A program made the translations under genes and the position numbers. The notes under the pieces were generated by a model that worked only from the letters and a program-made list of their open reading frames with translations, made no database searches and was not told the DNA's origin. Source: Candidatus Reconcilbacillus cellulovorans (GTDB lineage Bacteria; Bacillota; Bacilli; Paenibacillales; Reconciliibacillaceae). Taken from it: DNA of 64,000 nt. Positions 9,119 to 18,872 of the stretch are shown one piece after another. Numbering within the stretch: position 1 is the stretch's first letter; each line of letters opens with the position of its first letter. Where the stretch lies: NCBI GenBank assembly GCA_002507565.1, contig MOXJ01000011.1, positions 1 to 64,000 on the forward strand, given 5' to 3'.

Positions 9119-9130
9119 TTAAGCGCTTTA
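9119..9130. promoter_or_regulatory. LacI-type operator or cre-like palindrome, site 2
   Basis: TTAAGCGCTTTA, matching site 1 (TAAAGCGCTTTA) in all but the second position. It sits at the predicted start point of iolD transcription, where a bound repressor would block initiation. Candidate binder: the LacI-family protein at 17680-18771, or CcpA. Confidence 0.65.
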
Positions 9131-9151
9131 TCCAATAAGGGTGGTGAGCAG

Positions 9152-11017
9152 ATGGGAACGATCCGTCTTACCGTCGCCCAGGCGTTGATTCGCTTCCTCG
9201 ACCGGCAATACGTGTCGGTCGACGGCCGGGAAATCAAGTTCGTCAAGGGCGTCATGGGCATTTTCGGGCACGGCAACGTGACGGGCATCGGCGAGGCGCT
9301 GGAGAACGAAAACCACGGGCTCTTGTTCATCCAGGGCAAAAACGAGCAGGGGATGGCGCACGCCGCAACCGCTTTCGCCAAGCAACGAAATCGTTTGCAA
9401 ATTTTCGCCTGCACCAGCTCCATCGGGCCCGGCGCCCTGAACATGGTCACGGCGGCAGCGACGGCCACCGTCAACCGCATTCCGCTCTTGCTTTTGCCCG
9501 GGGACAATTTCGCGACCAGACAGCCCGACCCCGTGCTTCAGCAACTGGAATTGCCCTGGGACTACACCGTCTCGGCCAACGATGCTTTCAGGGCCGTCAG
9601 CAAATACTGGGACCGCATCTCGCGCCCGGAGCAGCTGATGACCGCTCTCCTGCAGGCTATGCGCGTGCTGACCGATCCGGCCGAGACGGGAGCCGTCACT
9701 TTGGCACTGCCGCAGGACGTCCAGGCGGAAGCATACGACTTCCCGGAATCGTTCTTTGAAAAACGCGTTCATGACATCGTCCGCCGGCCGCCGGCCGAGG
9801 ACGCGATCAGGCGGGCGGCGGAGCTCGTCGCGTCGAAAAAACGTCCGCTCATCATCGCCGGCGGCGGAGTGCTTTATTCGTCCGCTTCGGAAGAACTGGC
9901 GGCGTTCGCCGAAGCGTTCCGCATTCCCGTCGCGGAAACGCAGGCGGGAAAAAGCAGTCTTCCCTGGAACCATCCGTTGAACGTCGGCGGCATCGGCGTC
10001 ACCGGATCGCGGGCGGCCAACCTGTTGGCGAAACAGGCCGACCTGATCATCGGCGTCGGCACACGCTACACCGATTTCACCACGGCGTCCAAAACGGCGT
10101 TCGCACGTCCCGACGTCCGCTTCCTCAACATCAACGTCAGTGCGTTCGACGCCGCCAAACTGGACGGTGTCGCCGTCGCCGCCGATGCCAGGGAAGCGTT
10201 GCGCGCTCTTCGCGAGGCGCTGTCTGCGCGGCGCTATCGGAGCGCATACTCCGAAGACGAAATCGCCGCCGTCAAAGAAGACTGGAATCGCGAAGTCGAC
10301 CGACTGTACGATCTGGAAGGCGATGACGGCCTGACGCAAACCCGGGCGCTCGGTGTCATCAACCGCACGATCGATCCGTCGTCGGTCGTCGTGTGCGCAG
10401 CGGGCAGCCTCCCGGGCGACCTGCACCGGCTGTGGCGGGCGACGGAACCAAAAACGTATCACCTGGAATACGGATTTTCCTGCATGGGCTACGAAGTGAG
10501 CGGAGCGTTTGGAGCAGCGCTGGCCGAACCGGACCGGGAGGTCTACGCGCTCGTCGGCGACGGCAGCTATCTGATGCTGCATTCGGAACTGGTGACCAGC
10601 CTTCAGGAAGGCCGCAAAATCACCGTGCTGCTTTTCAACAACGGCGGCTTCCAGTGCATTCACGGCCTGCAGTGCACCCACGGCAGTGCGGGATTCGGCA
10701 ATGAATTCCGCCGGCGCGACGAAACGACGGGCCGGCTGACCGGTGAATATTTGCCGATCGACTATGCCGCGCACGCGCGCAGCCTCGGCGCCAAGGCGTA
10801 CAAGGCCGTGACGGCCGAAGAACTGGAAAACGCCCTTCAGGCCGCCAAACGGGAAAAGACGACGACGCTGATCGAAATCGCCGTCGTCCCCGGCACGGGC
10901 ACCGGCCCGTACGAAACGTGGTGGCGCGTCGGCGTGCCGGAAGTCTCCGCGAGCGAAAACGTGCGGGCCGCCTATCGGGACATGAAATCGAAGCTGGAGA
11001 GCGCAAGACCGTATTAA
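9152..11017 (+). CDS. iolD: 3D-(3,5/4)-trihydroxycyclohexane-1,2-dione hydrolase IolD
   Basis: Thiamine-diphosphate-dependent enzyme, 621 residues, that opens the ring of the trihydroxy diketone to 5-deoxy-glucuronate, the third step of inositol catabolism. The N-terminal [15 protein letters not shown] is the typical IolD segment with the catalytic-type Glu in the [12 protein letters not shown] region; the ThDP/Mg site is [11 protein letters not shown] (about residue 470) with the [12 protein letters not shown] continuation. The ATG at 9152 is preceded by GGGTGGTGAG; the frame is open upstream to 9086, but that would place the start inside the promoter. First gene of an eight-gene operon. Confidence 0.95.
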   Translation: MGTIRLTVAQALIRFLDRQYVSVDGREIKFVKGVMGIFGHGNVTGIGEALENENHGLLFIQGKNEQGMAHAATAFAKQRNRLQIFACTSSIGPGALNMVTAAATATVNRIPLLLLPGDNFATRQPDPVLQQLELPWDYTVSANDAFRAVSKYWDRISRPEQLMTALLQAMRVLTDPAETGAVTLALPQDVQAEAYDFPESFFEKRVHDIVRRPPAEDAIRRAAELVASKKRPLIIAGGGVLYSSASEELAAFAEAFRIPVAETQAGKSSLPWNHPLNVGGIGVTGSRAANLLAKQADLIIGVGTRYTDFTTASKTAFARPDVRFLNINVSAFDAAKLDGVAVAADAREALRALREALSARRYRSAYSEDEIAAVKEDWNREVDRLYDLEGDDGLTQTRALGVINRTIDPSSVVVCAAGSLPGDLHRLWRATEPKTYHLEYGFSCMGYEVSGAFGAALAEPDREVYALVGDGSYLMLHSELVTSLQEGRKITVLLFNNGGFQCIHGLQCTHGSAGFGNEFRRRDETTGRLTGEYLPIDYAAHARSLGAKAYKAVTAEELENALQAAKREKTTTLIEIAVVPGTGTGPYETWWRVGVPEVSASENVRAAYRDMKSKLESARPY

Positions 11018-11050
11018 CCCATCACGATCCGAAAAAGGAGAACTCGACCC

Positions 11051-11968
11051 GTGAATCCGTTTCCTTTCAAACTCGGCGCCCATCCGATCAACTGGGTGGG
11101 AGAAGACGTGCCGGAACACGGCGCGGACACCCCGTTCGAGAAAATTTTGGACGACATCCGGGCGCTCGGCCTGGCCGGGACGGAAATGGGAAGGAAATTC
11201 CCGACTGATCCCGCCGTGCTGAAACGAGAGCTGTCCCGTCGCAACCTGCGGCTCGTCTCGCAATGGAAAGCGGTTCTTTTTTCCGATCCGGCCTACCGCG
11301 ACGAACAATTGCGGGCGTACCGCAAACACGCCGAATTCTTAAGCGAAATGGGCTGCCCCGTCATCAGCACGGCGGAAGTCGGCGGTTCCCTTCATTTCGA
11401 TCCCCGCCGCACGCCGCATGAAAAAGAAGTGCTTCGCCTGGACGACGAAGGCTGGCGCCATCTGGCCGAAGGGCTGAACGCCGCCGGAGCGATCGCCCGC
11501 GAATACGGTTTGAAACTTACCTATCACCACCACGCGGGAACGGTGGTGGAAACCGAAGCGGAAATCGATCGGCTTATGGCGATGACCGATCCGGAACTCG
11601 TATACCTGCTCTTCGACACAGGACACGCCCTTTATGGAGGCGCAGATCCGCTGTCGGTACTGCGCAAGCACTACAACCGCATCGCCTACATTCATTTCAA
11701 GGACGTCCGCCGCGACGTCCTGGAAGCCGCCCGCGCCGAAGGCGCCGACTTCATCACATGCGTCCGCCGCGGCGTATTCACGATGCCTGGCGACGGGTGC
11801 ATCGATTTCCGTCCGATCGTGCTCGAGCTCGTCGAACGCGGCTACGACGGATGGGTCATGCTGGAAGGCGAACAAGATCCCGAGCTGCACCCTCCTTACG
11901 AATACGCGCAAAAAGCGATCCGGTATCTGGCATCGCTTATCCCGGAAAAAACGGGGGGACAACCGTGA
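11051..11968 (+). CDS. iolE: Inosose dehydratase IolE
   Basis: Dehydrates scyllo-inosose (2-keto-myo-inositol) to the trihydroxycyclohexanedione, the second step of the pathway. 305 residues with a xylose-isomerase-like TIM-barrel fold and the characteristic IolE N-terminus LGAHPINWVGED; YHHHAGTVVE, LLFDTGHALYGG and YIHFKDVR supply the expected metal ligands. GTG start at 11051 with AAAAAGGAG nine bases upstream. Follows iolD by 33 bases and overlaps iolC by 4 (GTGA). Confidence 0.95.
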   Translation: MNPFPFKLGAHPINWVGEDVPEHGADTPFEKILDDIRALGLAGTEMGRKFPTDPAVLKRELSRRNLRLVSQWKAVLFSDPAYRDEQLRAYRKHAEFLSEMGCPVISTAEVGGSLHFDPRRTPHEKEVLRLDDEGWRHLAEGLNAAGAIAREYGLKLTYHHHAGTVVETEAEIDRLMAMTDPELVYLLFDTGHALYGGADPLSVLRKHYNRIAYIHFKDVRRDVLEAARAEGADFITCVRRGVFTMPGDGCIDFRPIVLELVERGYDGWVMLEGEQDPELHPPYEYAQKAIRYLASLIPEKTGGQP

Positions 11969-12969
11969 CTTACGTAACGTTTTCCGAATCCAAACCGCTT
12001 GATTTCGTCGCGGTGGGTCGTCTCTGTATCGACCTGAACGCCAACGAAATCAACCGTCCCATGGAAGAAACAAGAACTTTCACCAAATACGTCGGCGGCT
12101 CTCCCGCCAACATCGCCATCGGCATGGCGCGGCTCGGCCTGAAAACGGCGTTCGTCGGCAAAGTGGCGAACGACCAGATGGGGCGTTTCATCACCGACTA
12201 TCTGGTACGAAACGGCATCGACACGTCCAACGTCGTCGTCGATCGGACCGGAGCGGTCACCGGGCTGGCCTTCACCGAGATTAAAAGCCCGACCGACTGC
12301 AGCATCCTGATGTACCGCGACAACGTCGCCGATCTGAAGCTGGCTCCGGACGAAGTGAGCGAGCCGCTCGTCGCCCGGACGAAACTGCTTTTGATCTCCG
12401 GAACGGCGCTGGCGAAAAGTCCGTCGCGGGAAGCCGTGTTCGTCGCCCTGCACTACGCGCGCAAACACGGCGCCGTCGTCGCGTTCGATCTCGACTATCG
12501 GCCGTACACGTGGAACTCTCTGGAAGAAACGGCCGTCTACTACAGCCTCGCCGCCGAAAAGTCGGACATTTTGTTCGGCACGCGCGAAGAGTTCGACCTT
12601 ACGGAACGGTTCGAACCGAATCCGGAACGAAGCGATCGTGTTACGGCTTCGAGATGGTTCCGCCATTCAGCCAAAATCGTCGTCGTCAAGCACGGCAAGG
12701 CGGGCTCCGTCGCGTACACGCCGGACGGGGCGGAACACCGAGCGAAAAGTTTTCCCGCCAATGTCGTCAAAACGTTCGGCGCAGGAGACGCCTACGCCGC
12801 CGGCTTTCTTTACGGTCTGCTCCGGGGGTGGTCTATCGCGCGGAGCATGGAATTCGGCAGCGCGGCGGCGGCGATCGTCGTTTCGAGCCACAGCTGTTCC
12901 GACGCCATGCCGACGGCCGGACAGGTGCAGGATTATATCGCCCGATGCGAAAGGGAGGGTTCGGCATGA
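11965..12969 (+). CDS. iolC: 5-dehydro-2-deoxygluconokinase IolC
   Basis: PfkB-family kinase, 334 residues, phosphorylating 5-dehydro-2-deoxy-D-gluconate. The PfkB signatures are present: [15 protein letters not shown] at about residue 45 and the C-terminal catalytic [15 protein letters not shown] (the Asp is the base) near residue 272. GTG start at 11965 (GTGACTTAC), overlapping the iolE stop, was chosen because the PfkB fold starts directly after ([14 protein letters not shown]) and GGGGGGAC lies upstream; the frame is open for another 69 codons inside iolE without homology. Confidence 0.94.
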   Translation: MTYVTFSESKPLDFVAVGRLCIDLNANEINRPMEETRTFTKYVGGSPANIAIGMARLGLKTAFVGKVANDQMGRFITDYLVRNGIDTSNVVVDRTGAVTGLAFTEIKSPTDCSILMYRDNVADLKLAPDEVSEPLVARTKLLLISGTALAKSPSREAVFVALHYARKHGAVVAFDLDYRPYTWNSLEETAVYYSLAAEKSDILFGTREEFDLTERFEPNPERSDRVTASRWFRHSAKIVVVKHGKAGSVAYTPDGAEHRAKSFPANVVKTFGAGDAYAAGFLYGLLRGWSIARSMEFGSAAAAIVVSSHSCSDAMPTAGQVQDYIARCEREGSA

Positions 12970-14411
12970 CTTCCGTTCTGAAAAACTGGATCGGCGGCCG
13001 CTGGGAGGAAGCGTCGACCGACCGGACTGAACCGGTCTACAATCCGGCGACCGAAGACGTTCTGGCCTACGTGCCCCTGTCGACCGAAGAAGACTTGCGG
13101 CGGGCGGTGGAGGCCGCGAAAGAGGCGTTTCCTTCGTGGAGCCGCACTCCGGTGCCGCGCCGGGCGCGCATCCTGTTCAAATACCAGCAGCTGCTCGTGG
13201 AGCACTGGGAAGAACTGGCGAGGATGATCACGACGGAGAACGGCAAGAGTTACGCCGAAGCTTACGGCGAAGTCCAGCGCGGCATCGAATGCGTCGAATT
13301 CGCCGCCGGTGCGCCGACGCTGATGATGGGCAGGCAGCTTCCGGACATCGCGACGAATCTGGAATCCGGCATGTATCGCTATCCGCTCGGGGTCGTCGCC
13401 GGCATCACGCCGTTCAATTTCCCGATGATGGTGCCGTGCTGGATGTTTCCGCTCGCGATCGTCTGCGGCAATACGTTCGTCCTGAAGCCGTCGGAACGAA
13501 CGCCGCTTCTGGCCAACCGGCTGGCGGAACTGTTCCGGGAAGCGGGGCTGCCGGACGGCGTTCTCAACATCGTCCACGGCGCCCGCGACGTCGTCAACGC
13601 GATACTCGCGCATCCGGACATCAAGGCCGTCTCGTTCGTCGGTTCTCAGCCAGTAGCCGAATATGTGTATAAAACCGCCGCCGCCCACGGCAAACGCGTC
13701 CAGGCGCTGGCCGGCGCGAAAAACCACACGATCGTCATGCCCGACGCCGACCTCGACCTGGCGGTCCGTGAAATCATCAACGCCGCCTTCGGATCCGCCG
13801 GGGAAAGGTGCATGGCCTGCTCCGTCGTCGTTGCCGTCGGCGGCATCGGCGATGAACTGGTCCGGCGGCTGGTCGAGGCGGCCGACCGGCTCGTCATCGG
13901 CAACGGCCTGGAGGAAGGCGTTTTTCTCGGCCCGGTCATCCGCCGCTCCCACAAGGAACGGACGATTCGGTACATCGAAATCGGCGAGAAGGAAGGCGCG
14001 CTGCTCGTCCGCGACGGCCGCAAAGACGCCGCGGTCGAGTCCCGGGGTTATTTTATCGGCCCGACTCTATTCGATCACGTCCGGTGCGACATGCAAATCT
14101 GGCAGGACGAAATTTTCGCGCCCGTTCTCAGCATCGTCAGAGTGGATACGCTGGAGGAGGCGATCGATCTGGCCAACCGGTCGAAATTCGCCAACGGCGC
14201 CTGCATTTTCACCCGGAACGGAAGCAATGTCCGGAAATTTCGCGAAACGATCGACGCCGGCATGCTGGGCGTCAATCTCGGCGTTCCGGCCCCGATGGCG
14301 TTTTTCCCGTTTTCGGGTTGGAAACATTCGTTTTACGGCGACCTTCACGCCAACGGCATGGACGGCGTCGAATTCTATACACGCAAAAAAATGGTGACCG
14401 CGCGATGGTAG
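12966..14411 (+). CDS. iolA: CoA-acylating methylmalonate/malonate-semialdehyde dehydrogenase
   Basis: Aldehyde dehydrogenase of 481 residues converting malonate semialdehyde to acetyl-CoA and CO2 at the end of the inositol pathway. NAD-fold and catalytic features: [14 protein letters not shown] at about 140, [13 protein letters not shown] at about 225 and the catalytic Cys in [10 protein letters not shown] near 283, the MmsA/IolA-specific form. No separate Glu general base is expected in this CoA-dependent subfamily. ATG at 12966 overlaps the iolC stop (ATGA). Confidence 0.94.
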   Translation: MTSVLKNWIGGRWEEASTDRTEPVYNPATEDVLAYVPLSTEEDLRRAVEAAKEAFPSWSRTPVPRRARILFKYQQLLVEHWEELARMITTENGKSYAEAYGEVQRGIECVEFAAGAPTLMMGRQLPDIATNLESGMYRYPLGVVAGITPFNFPMMVPCWMFPLAIVCGNTFVLKPSERTPLLANRLAELFREAGLPDGVLNIVHGARDVVNAILAHPDIKAVSFVGSQPVAEYVYKTAAAHGKRVQALAGAKNHTIVMPDADLDLAVREIINAAFGSAGERCMACSVVVAVGGIGDELVRRLVEAADRLVIGNGLEEGVFLGPVIRRSHKERTIRYIEIGEKEGALLVRDGRKDAAVESRGYFIGPTLFDHVRCDMQIWQDEIFAPVLSIVRVDTLEEAIDLANRSKFANGACIFTRNGSNVRKFRETIDAGMLGVNLGVPAPMAFFPFSGWKHSFYGDLHANGMDGVEFYTRKKMVTARW

Positions 14412-15286
14412 CGCTCGTCCCGCTGAACGCCATGCTGACAAAGGCGCTCGAGGGCGGATACGCCGTCGGCCAGTTTACGCTGAACAATCTCGAATTCGCC
14501 CAGGCGATCCTGCTCGGCGCCCAGGAAGAAGAAGCTCCGGTTATCTTAGGGGTCAGCCCGTCCTATGTTCCTTACATGGGCGGTTTTCGCTGCATCGCGT
14601 CGATGGTGCGGGCGCTGATCGACCATTTTCGTATCACGGTACCGGTCGCCCTGCATCTGGACCATGCGCCGAGTTACGAACTGTGCCTGCAGGCGCTTCG
14701 GTCCGGCTTCACGTCGGTGATGATCGACGCTTCCCGGCAGCCTCTGGACCGAAACATCGACATCACGCGGCAAGTTGTCCTGGCCGCCCACGCCGTCGGC
14801 GCGTCGGCGGAGGCGGAAGTCGGCCTCATCGCCGGTCGCGAAGACGACATCGCCGTCGACGACGCCGAAGCGTCGTACGCCTCGGCAGACGAATGCGCGC
14901 GGCTCGCCGCCGAGACGGGCGTCGACTGCCTCGCGCCCGCCGTTGGCTCCGCCCACGGCCCTTACCGCGGCAAGCCGAAGCTCGGCTTCGACCGTTTGCG
15001 CGAAATCCGCGCGCGCACCGGGCTTCCCCTCGTGCTGCACGGCGCAAGCGGGTTACCCGACGAAGACGTGCGGCGCGCGATATCGCTCGGAGTCGCCAAA
15101 ATCAACGTCAATACGGACAACCAGATCGCTTTTACCGAGTCCGTTCGGCGTTATCTCGCCGAACATCCCGACGTTTACGATCCGCGGGCGTACCTGTCTG
15201 CGGCCAAAGAAGCGGTTCAAGCGACGGTCCGGGCCAAAATCCGGCTGTTCGGCTGTTCCGGCAAAGCGGGAGGACATGCGACATGA
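14405..15286 (+). CDS. iolJ: 6-phospho-5-dehydro-2-deoxy-D-gluconate aldolase IolJ
   Basis: Class II (zinc) aldolase, 293 residues, splitting the phosphorylated ring product to dihydroxyacetone phosphate and malonate semialdehyde. Fructose-bisphosphate-aldolase-like motifs: [14 protein letters not shown] with Zn His, [22 protein letters not shown] and [22 protein letters not shown]. The ATG at 14405 overlaps iolA by 7 bases. Assigned as IolJ rather than glycolytic Fba because of its place between iolA and iolG. Confidence 0.92.
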   Translation: MVALVPLNAMLTKALEGGYAVGQFTLNNLEFAQAILLGAQEEEAPVILGVSPSYVPYMGGFRCIASMVRALIDHFRITVPVALHLDHAPSYELCLQALRSGFTSVMIDASRQPLDRNIDITRQVVLAAHAVGASAEAEVGLIAGREDDIAVDDAEASYASADECARLAAETGVDCLAPAVGSAHGPYRGKPKLGFDRLREIRARTGLPLVLHGASGLPDEDVRRAISLGVAKINVNTDNQIAFTESVRRYLAEHPDVYDPRAYLSAAKEAVQATVRAKIRLFGCSGKAGGHAT

Positions 15287-16308
15287 AAAAAATCGGCATC
15301 GGCATCATCGGCATGGGACGGATCGGCAAAATTCATGCGGAAAACCTGCTTCGTCTGCCCGGTGCAAACGTCGTTTCCGTCTGCGACCTTTACGCGGGCG
15401 ACGAACTGCGGTCCTGGGCCGCCGAACGCGGCATCCCGCACGTCACGTGCGACAGCGCGGACGTGTTGGCTCGCCCCGACGTCGACGCGGTCTTCATCTG
15501 TTCGCCGACGGACACGCACGTGCCGCTGATCCGGCAGGCGGCCCAAGCCGGCAAACATATTTTTTGCGAAAAACCGGTCAGCATGGACGTCCACGACACG
15601 ATCACCGCCCTTGAGGCGGTCGCTCGAGCGGGCGTCAAGCTTCAGATCGGGTTCAACCGCCGGTTCGACCGAAATTTCAGAACCGTCAAAGCGAACATCT
15701 CCGGCGGAACGATCGGCCGCCTGCACCTGCTCAAAATTACGTCGCGCGATCCGGCTCCACCGTCCGAAGCCTACATTCGGTCGTCCGGCGGCATGTTCAT
15801 GGACATGACGATCCACGACTTCGACATGGCGCGGTTTCTCGCGGCCAGCGAAGTGGAAGAAGTATACGCGCAAGGCGGCGTCTTGATCGATCCGGTGTTC
15901 GGCAAATACGGCGACACCGATACCGCGGTCGTCGTTCTTCGCTTCGAAAACGGCGCTTTCGGCGTTATCGACAACAGCCGGCGGGCGGTCTACGGTTACG
16001 ACCAGCGCGTCGAGGCATTCGGGGCCGAAGGGTGCGTCACGGCGGACAACGAATACCCGAACACGGTCCGGACGATGTCGGCAGGAGGAGTTTTCCGCGC
16101 CAAACCGCTCTACTTTTTCCTCGAGCGGTACCAGGACGCTTATTTCGAAGAAGTGCGGGAATTCGTCGAGTGCCTTGCGGAAAACCGGCCGGTTCCGGTC
16201 GACGGCCGCGACGGTTTACAGGCCGAACGCATCGCTCTGGCGGCCAAAATGTCGTTTCAACAAAAGCGTCCCGTCCATCTGAAGGAGGTGCCGGCATGGC
16301 CGACCTGA
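15283..16308 (+). CDS. iolG: Inositol 2-dehydrogenase-like Gfo/Idh/MocA oxidoreductase
   Basis: NAD-dependent oxidoreductase, 341 residues. Rossmann motif GIIGMGRIGKIHAENL at the N-terminus, the family EKPVSMD motif at about residue 95 (Lys in the active site), and the catalytic DFDMARF / MDMTIHD segment near 175-185. In this operon it would oxidise myo-inositol to scyllo-inosose, the first step; a role on another inositol isomer cannot be excluded as Gfo/Idh members vary. ATG overlaps the iolJ stop (ATGA). Confidence 0.9.
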   Translation: MKKIGIGIIGMGRIGKIHAENLLRLPGANVVSVCDLYAGDELRSWAAERGIPHVTCDSADVLARPDVDAVFICSPTDTHVPLIRQAAQAGKHIFCEKPVSMDVHDTITALEAVARAGVKLQIGFNRRFDRNFRTVKANISGGTIGRLHLLKITSRDPAPPSEAYIRSSGGMFMDMTIHDFDMARFLAASEVEEVYAQGGVLIDPVFGKYGDTDTAVVVLRFENGAFGVIDNSRRAVYGYDQRVEAFGAEGCVTADNEYPNTVRTMSAGGVFRAKPLYFFLERYQDAYFEEVREFVECLAENRPVPVDGRDGLQAERIALAAKMSFQQKRPVHLKEVPAWPT

Positions 16309-17099
16309 TCGTCCGCCCCGCCGCCGAACCCGGCGAAGACGGGACGGTGCTTTCGGTAACGCCCGAATCCGCCGGCTGGCGTCACGTCGGATTCCGCGTT
16401 GTTCGCCTGAAGCCCGGCCGGTCTTTCGAACAACCGACCGGAGAGCGGGAATATTGCGCGGTCTTGCTTAGCGGAAAAGCCGACGTCCGCACCTCCGACG
16501 GACGGTTCAACGGCATCGGGCAGCGCATGAACGTGTTTGAGGAAACGCCGCCGTTTTCCGTCTACATTCCGGCCGAAGACTGGTTTTCCGTGACCGCGCT
16601 TACCGAGCTGGAACTGGCCGTCTGTTCGGCTCCCGGCAAGGCGGGTTTCGCGGCGCGGCTCATTCCGCCGTCCGCCGTCGGCGTGGAAATCCGCGGACGC
16701 GGGCATTTCCGGCGTCGGATTCACCATATTCTGCCCGAAACCGAACCGGCCGCCTCGTTGCTTGTCGTGGAAGTCTATACGCCGAACGGTCATTGGTCGA
16801 GTTATCCGCCGCACAAACACGACCGCAATGCATGGCCGGACGAATCATTTCTAGAAGAAACATACTATTTTCGGATCAAACCCGAACACGGATTCGCCGT
16901 CCAAAAAGTTTACACGGAAGACCGGTCGCTGGACGAAACGATGACCGTCCGAAACGGCGACCTCGTGCTCGTCCCGCGCGGTTATCATACGGTCGCGGCG
17001 CCGCCTGGTTACGACGCGTACTATCTGAACGTCATGGCGGGGCCGCGGCGGGCGTGGAAAATCCACAACGACCCGGATCACGCGTGGCTGCTGGAGTGA
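16296..17099 (+). CDS. iolB: 5-deoxy-glucuronate isomerase IolB
   Basis: Cupin-fold metalloisomerase, 267 residues, converting 5-deoxy-glucuronate to 5-dehydro-2-deoxygluconate between IolD and IolC. The metal-site region WSSYPPHKHDRNAWPDESFLEETYYF is partly visible as SSYPPHKHD plus FLEETYY, and a late RGYHTVAAPPGYDAYYLNVMAG, all typical of IolB. ATG at 16296 lies five bases after GAAGGAGGTG and 13 bases inside the 3' end of iolG. With it the operon encodes all seven catabolic steps. Confidence 0.94.
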   Translation: MADLIVRPAAEPGEDGTVLSVTPESAGWRHVGFRVVRLKPGRSFEQPTGEREYCAVLLSGKADVRTSDGRFNGIGQRMNVFEETPPFSVYIPAEDWFSVTALTELELAVCSAPGKAGFAARLIPPSAVGVEIRGRGHFRRRIHHILPETEPAASLLVVEVYTPNGHWSSYPPHKHDRNAWPDESFLEETYYFRIKPEHGFAVQKVYTEDRSLDETMTVRNGDLVLVPRGYHTVAAPPGYDAYYLNVMAGPRRAWKIHNDPDHAWLLE

Positions 17100-17105
17100 T
17101 TCGAG

Positions 17106-17858
17106 ATGAACGTATGGGACATCCATCCCGGCGAGCTGACCGTCCGGCTGCTCGCGGCGGCCGCGCTCGGCGGCCTGATCGGCCTGGAACGGGAATGGAA
17201 CAACCATCCGGCGGGGTTCCGCACGCACATCATGGTGAGCCTCGGTTCCGCTCTGGTCATGGTGCTGTCGATTTACGGGTTTTCGGAATTCGCGGCCGAA
17301 CCGAACGTGCGGATGGATCCCGCCCGACTGGCCGCTCAAGTGATCAGCGGTATCGGCTTTCTCGGCGCCGGAGCCATCCTTCGCACGGGGCCGTTCGTCT
17401 CCGGACTGACGACCGCCGCGTCGATCTGGGTCGTCTCCGGCATCGGGCTGGCCGCGGGCGCGGGGATGTACTACGCAGCGTTCTTGGCGACGGGGCTTGC
17501 GTTCGTCAGCCTGTTCTTTCTGAACAAATGGGAAAAACTGTGGAAACGCGGTCGGGAAGAATACGAGATCACCGTGCGCATCGCGGCGGGCGCAGGCGGC
17601 ATCGGCGAAATCGCCGAAGCGTTGCCGGAGCGCGGCATGATCGTCCGACATATGGTCGTCCTGCCGGAAGAGCACGGCGTCAGTCTGCGGTTTGTCGCAA
17701 TGTTCGACCGTCCGCAGACGGTCCGCTGTTTTCTCGACCGGTTGTCGGAGAAGGACGGCGTCCGCTCGGTCGACGTCCGCCGGGGGACGAAGTCGAATGG
17801 CGAATTTTCAATTCCGGCTGCAGCACGATCCGGCGTTTTTCGGAGTCGCCGTGGTTGA
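17106..17858 (+). CDS. MgtC/SapB family membrane protein
   Basis: MgtC-like protein, 250 residues: four to five hydrophobic helices in the first 140 residues with the family signature GGLIGLEREWNNHPAGFRTH, the QVISGIGFLGAGAILR motif and SGLTTAASIWV, then a soluble ACT-like C-terminal domain. MgtC-like proteins affect Mg2+/acid stress, but their biochemical role is unsettled. Starts seven bases after the iolB stop, so it probably shares the operon. The natural domain end is near 17785; the last ~25 residues (SNGEFSIPAAARSG) are antisense to the end of the LacI-type gene. A close paralogue lies at 24520-25239. Confidence 0.87.
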   Translation: MNVWDIHPGELTVRLLAAAALGGLIGLEREWNNHPAGFRTHIMVSLGSALVMVLSIYGFSEFAAEPNVRMDPARLAAQVISGIGFLGAGAILRTGPFVSGLTTAASIWVVSGIGLAAGAGMYYAAFLATGLAFVSLFFLNKWEKLWKRGREEYEITVRIAAGAGGIGEIAEALPERGMIVRHMVVLPEEHGVSLRFVAMFDRPQTVRCFLDRLSEKDGVRSVDVRRGTKSNGEFSIPAAARSGVFRSRRG

Positions 17859-18771
17859 CCAGCAAATCGATGACGATTTTGCCGATCGTTTCGATCGGTT
17901 GCGCCACGGTCGTCAAGGGCGGATCGGACACCGAAGCGAGAATCGTATCGTCGAATCCGACCACGGAAATGTCCTGCGGCACGCGAAGCCCGATCTCACG
18001 GGCGGCCTGCAGGGCGCCGATCGCCAGCAGATCGTTGCAGCAAAAAAGCGCGGTCGGACGGTCGGAACGAAGCAGTAGATCGAGTGCATAACGTTTGCTG
18101 TCGGAAACCGACGGGCCGCAATGCGCGACAAATTTGTCGGGCAATTCGCATCCGGCTTCTTCGACGGCGGCACGAAATCCCCGGATACGCTCGCGGCTGC
18201 TTGAAATCTTGGGCGACTCGGCCAAAACCCCAAACCGGCGATGGCCCAGCTCCGCCAGATGCCGCGCGGCCAACGCTCCGCCGCCTGCGTCGTCCACCAC
18301 CACCGTGTGAACCGGCAAGTCCGGCGCCTCGCGCGCGAACAGTACGACCGGAACCCCCTGTTGCACCAGGGGGTTCAGCAATTTATCATTTTCAATTCCG
18401 GTTCCGATAATAACGCCGTCGACTTTTTTTTGCCTGAACAGCGTGAGATAGCGTTCGACCCGATCCTCCCGGTTGTCCGTACTGCAAAAAATAAGATTGT
18501 AGCCGACCCTATGACCTTCGTCTTCCACAGCGCGGGCAAACTCCGCAAAGAAGGGGTTGGCGATATCCGGAACCAATAAACCGAGCGTATACGTTTTTTT
18601 CCCCGTCAAAGCGGCCGCAATGACGCTCGGTTGGTAATTTAGTTTTTCCATTATTTTCAATATTTCTCTTCTTCGCTCTTCGCTGATCTTCCCTTTACCA
18701 TTGATCACCTGGGAAACGGTAGCGATCGAAACCCCCGCTTCCCGAGCCACATCGTAGATCGTCGCTTTCAT
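17680..18771 (-). CDS. LacI-family transcriptional regulator
   Basis: 363 residues: LacI helix-turn-helix at the N-terminus (TIYDVAREAGVSIATVSQVI), hinge near residues 46-58, then a periplasmic-binding-like effector domain (LGLLVPDIANPFF; VGFDDTILASVSDPPLTTV; ending LQPELKIRHST at about residue 325). The last ~38 residues are Arg/Pro/Ser-rich and run antisense into the MgtC gene, overlapping it by 179 bases. Convergent with the iol operon; best candidate to bind the AAGCGCTT palindromes at 8950 and 9119, with an inositol intermediate as inducer. The target is inferred. Confidence 0.9.
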   Translation of the reverse strand: MKATIYDVAREAGVSIATVSQVINGKGKISEERRREILKIMEKLNYQPSVIAAALTGKKTYTLGLLVPDIANPFFAEFARAVEDEGHRVGYNLIFCSTDNREDRVERYLTLFRQKKVDGVIIGTGIENDKLLNPLVQQGVPVVLFAREAPDLPVHTVVVDDAGGGALAARHLAELGHRRFGVLAESPKISSSRERIRGFRAAVEEAGCELPDKFVAHCGPSVSDSKRYALDLLLRSDRPTALFCCNDLLAIGALQAAREIGLRVPQDISVVGFDDTILASVSDPPLTTVAQPIETIGKIVIDLLVNHGDSEKRRIVLQPELKIRHSTSSPGGRRPSGRRPSPTTGRENSGPSADGRTLRQTAD

Positions 18772-18872
18772 TCGCGCATCCCGCTCCCGAAAACCTCCCC
18801 GCGGCCAAAGCCGAAGGGTTCTGAAAAAAGCCGCGCTTTTGATTCCGATTATACCTCAGCTTTTCCCCCGCG

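Noticed and set aside
9128-11329. 733-codon minus-strand frame across iolD and iolE
   Set aside because: Antisense shadow of two certain iol genes; low-complexity Phe/Arg/Gly translation without motifs.
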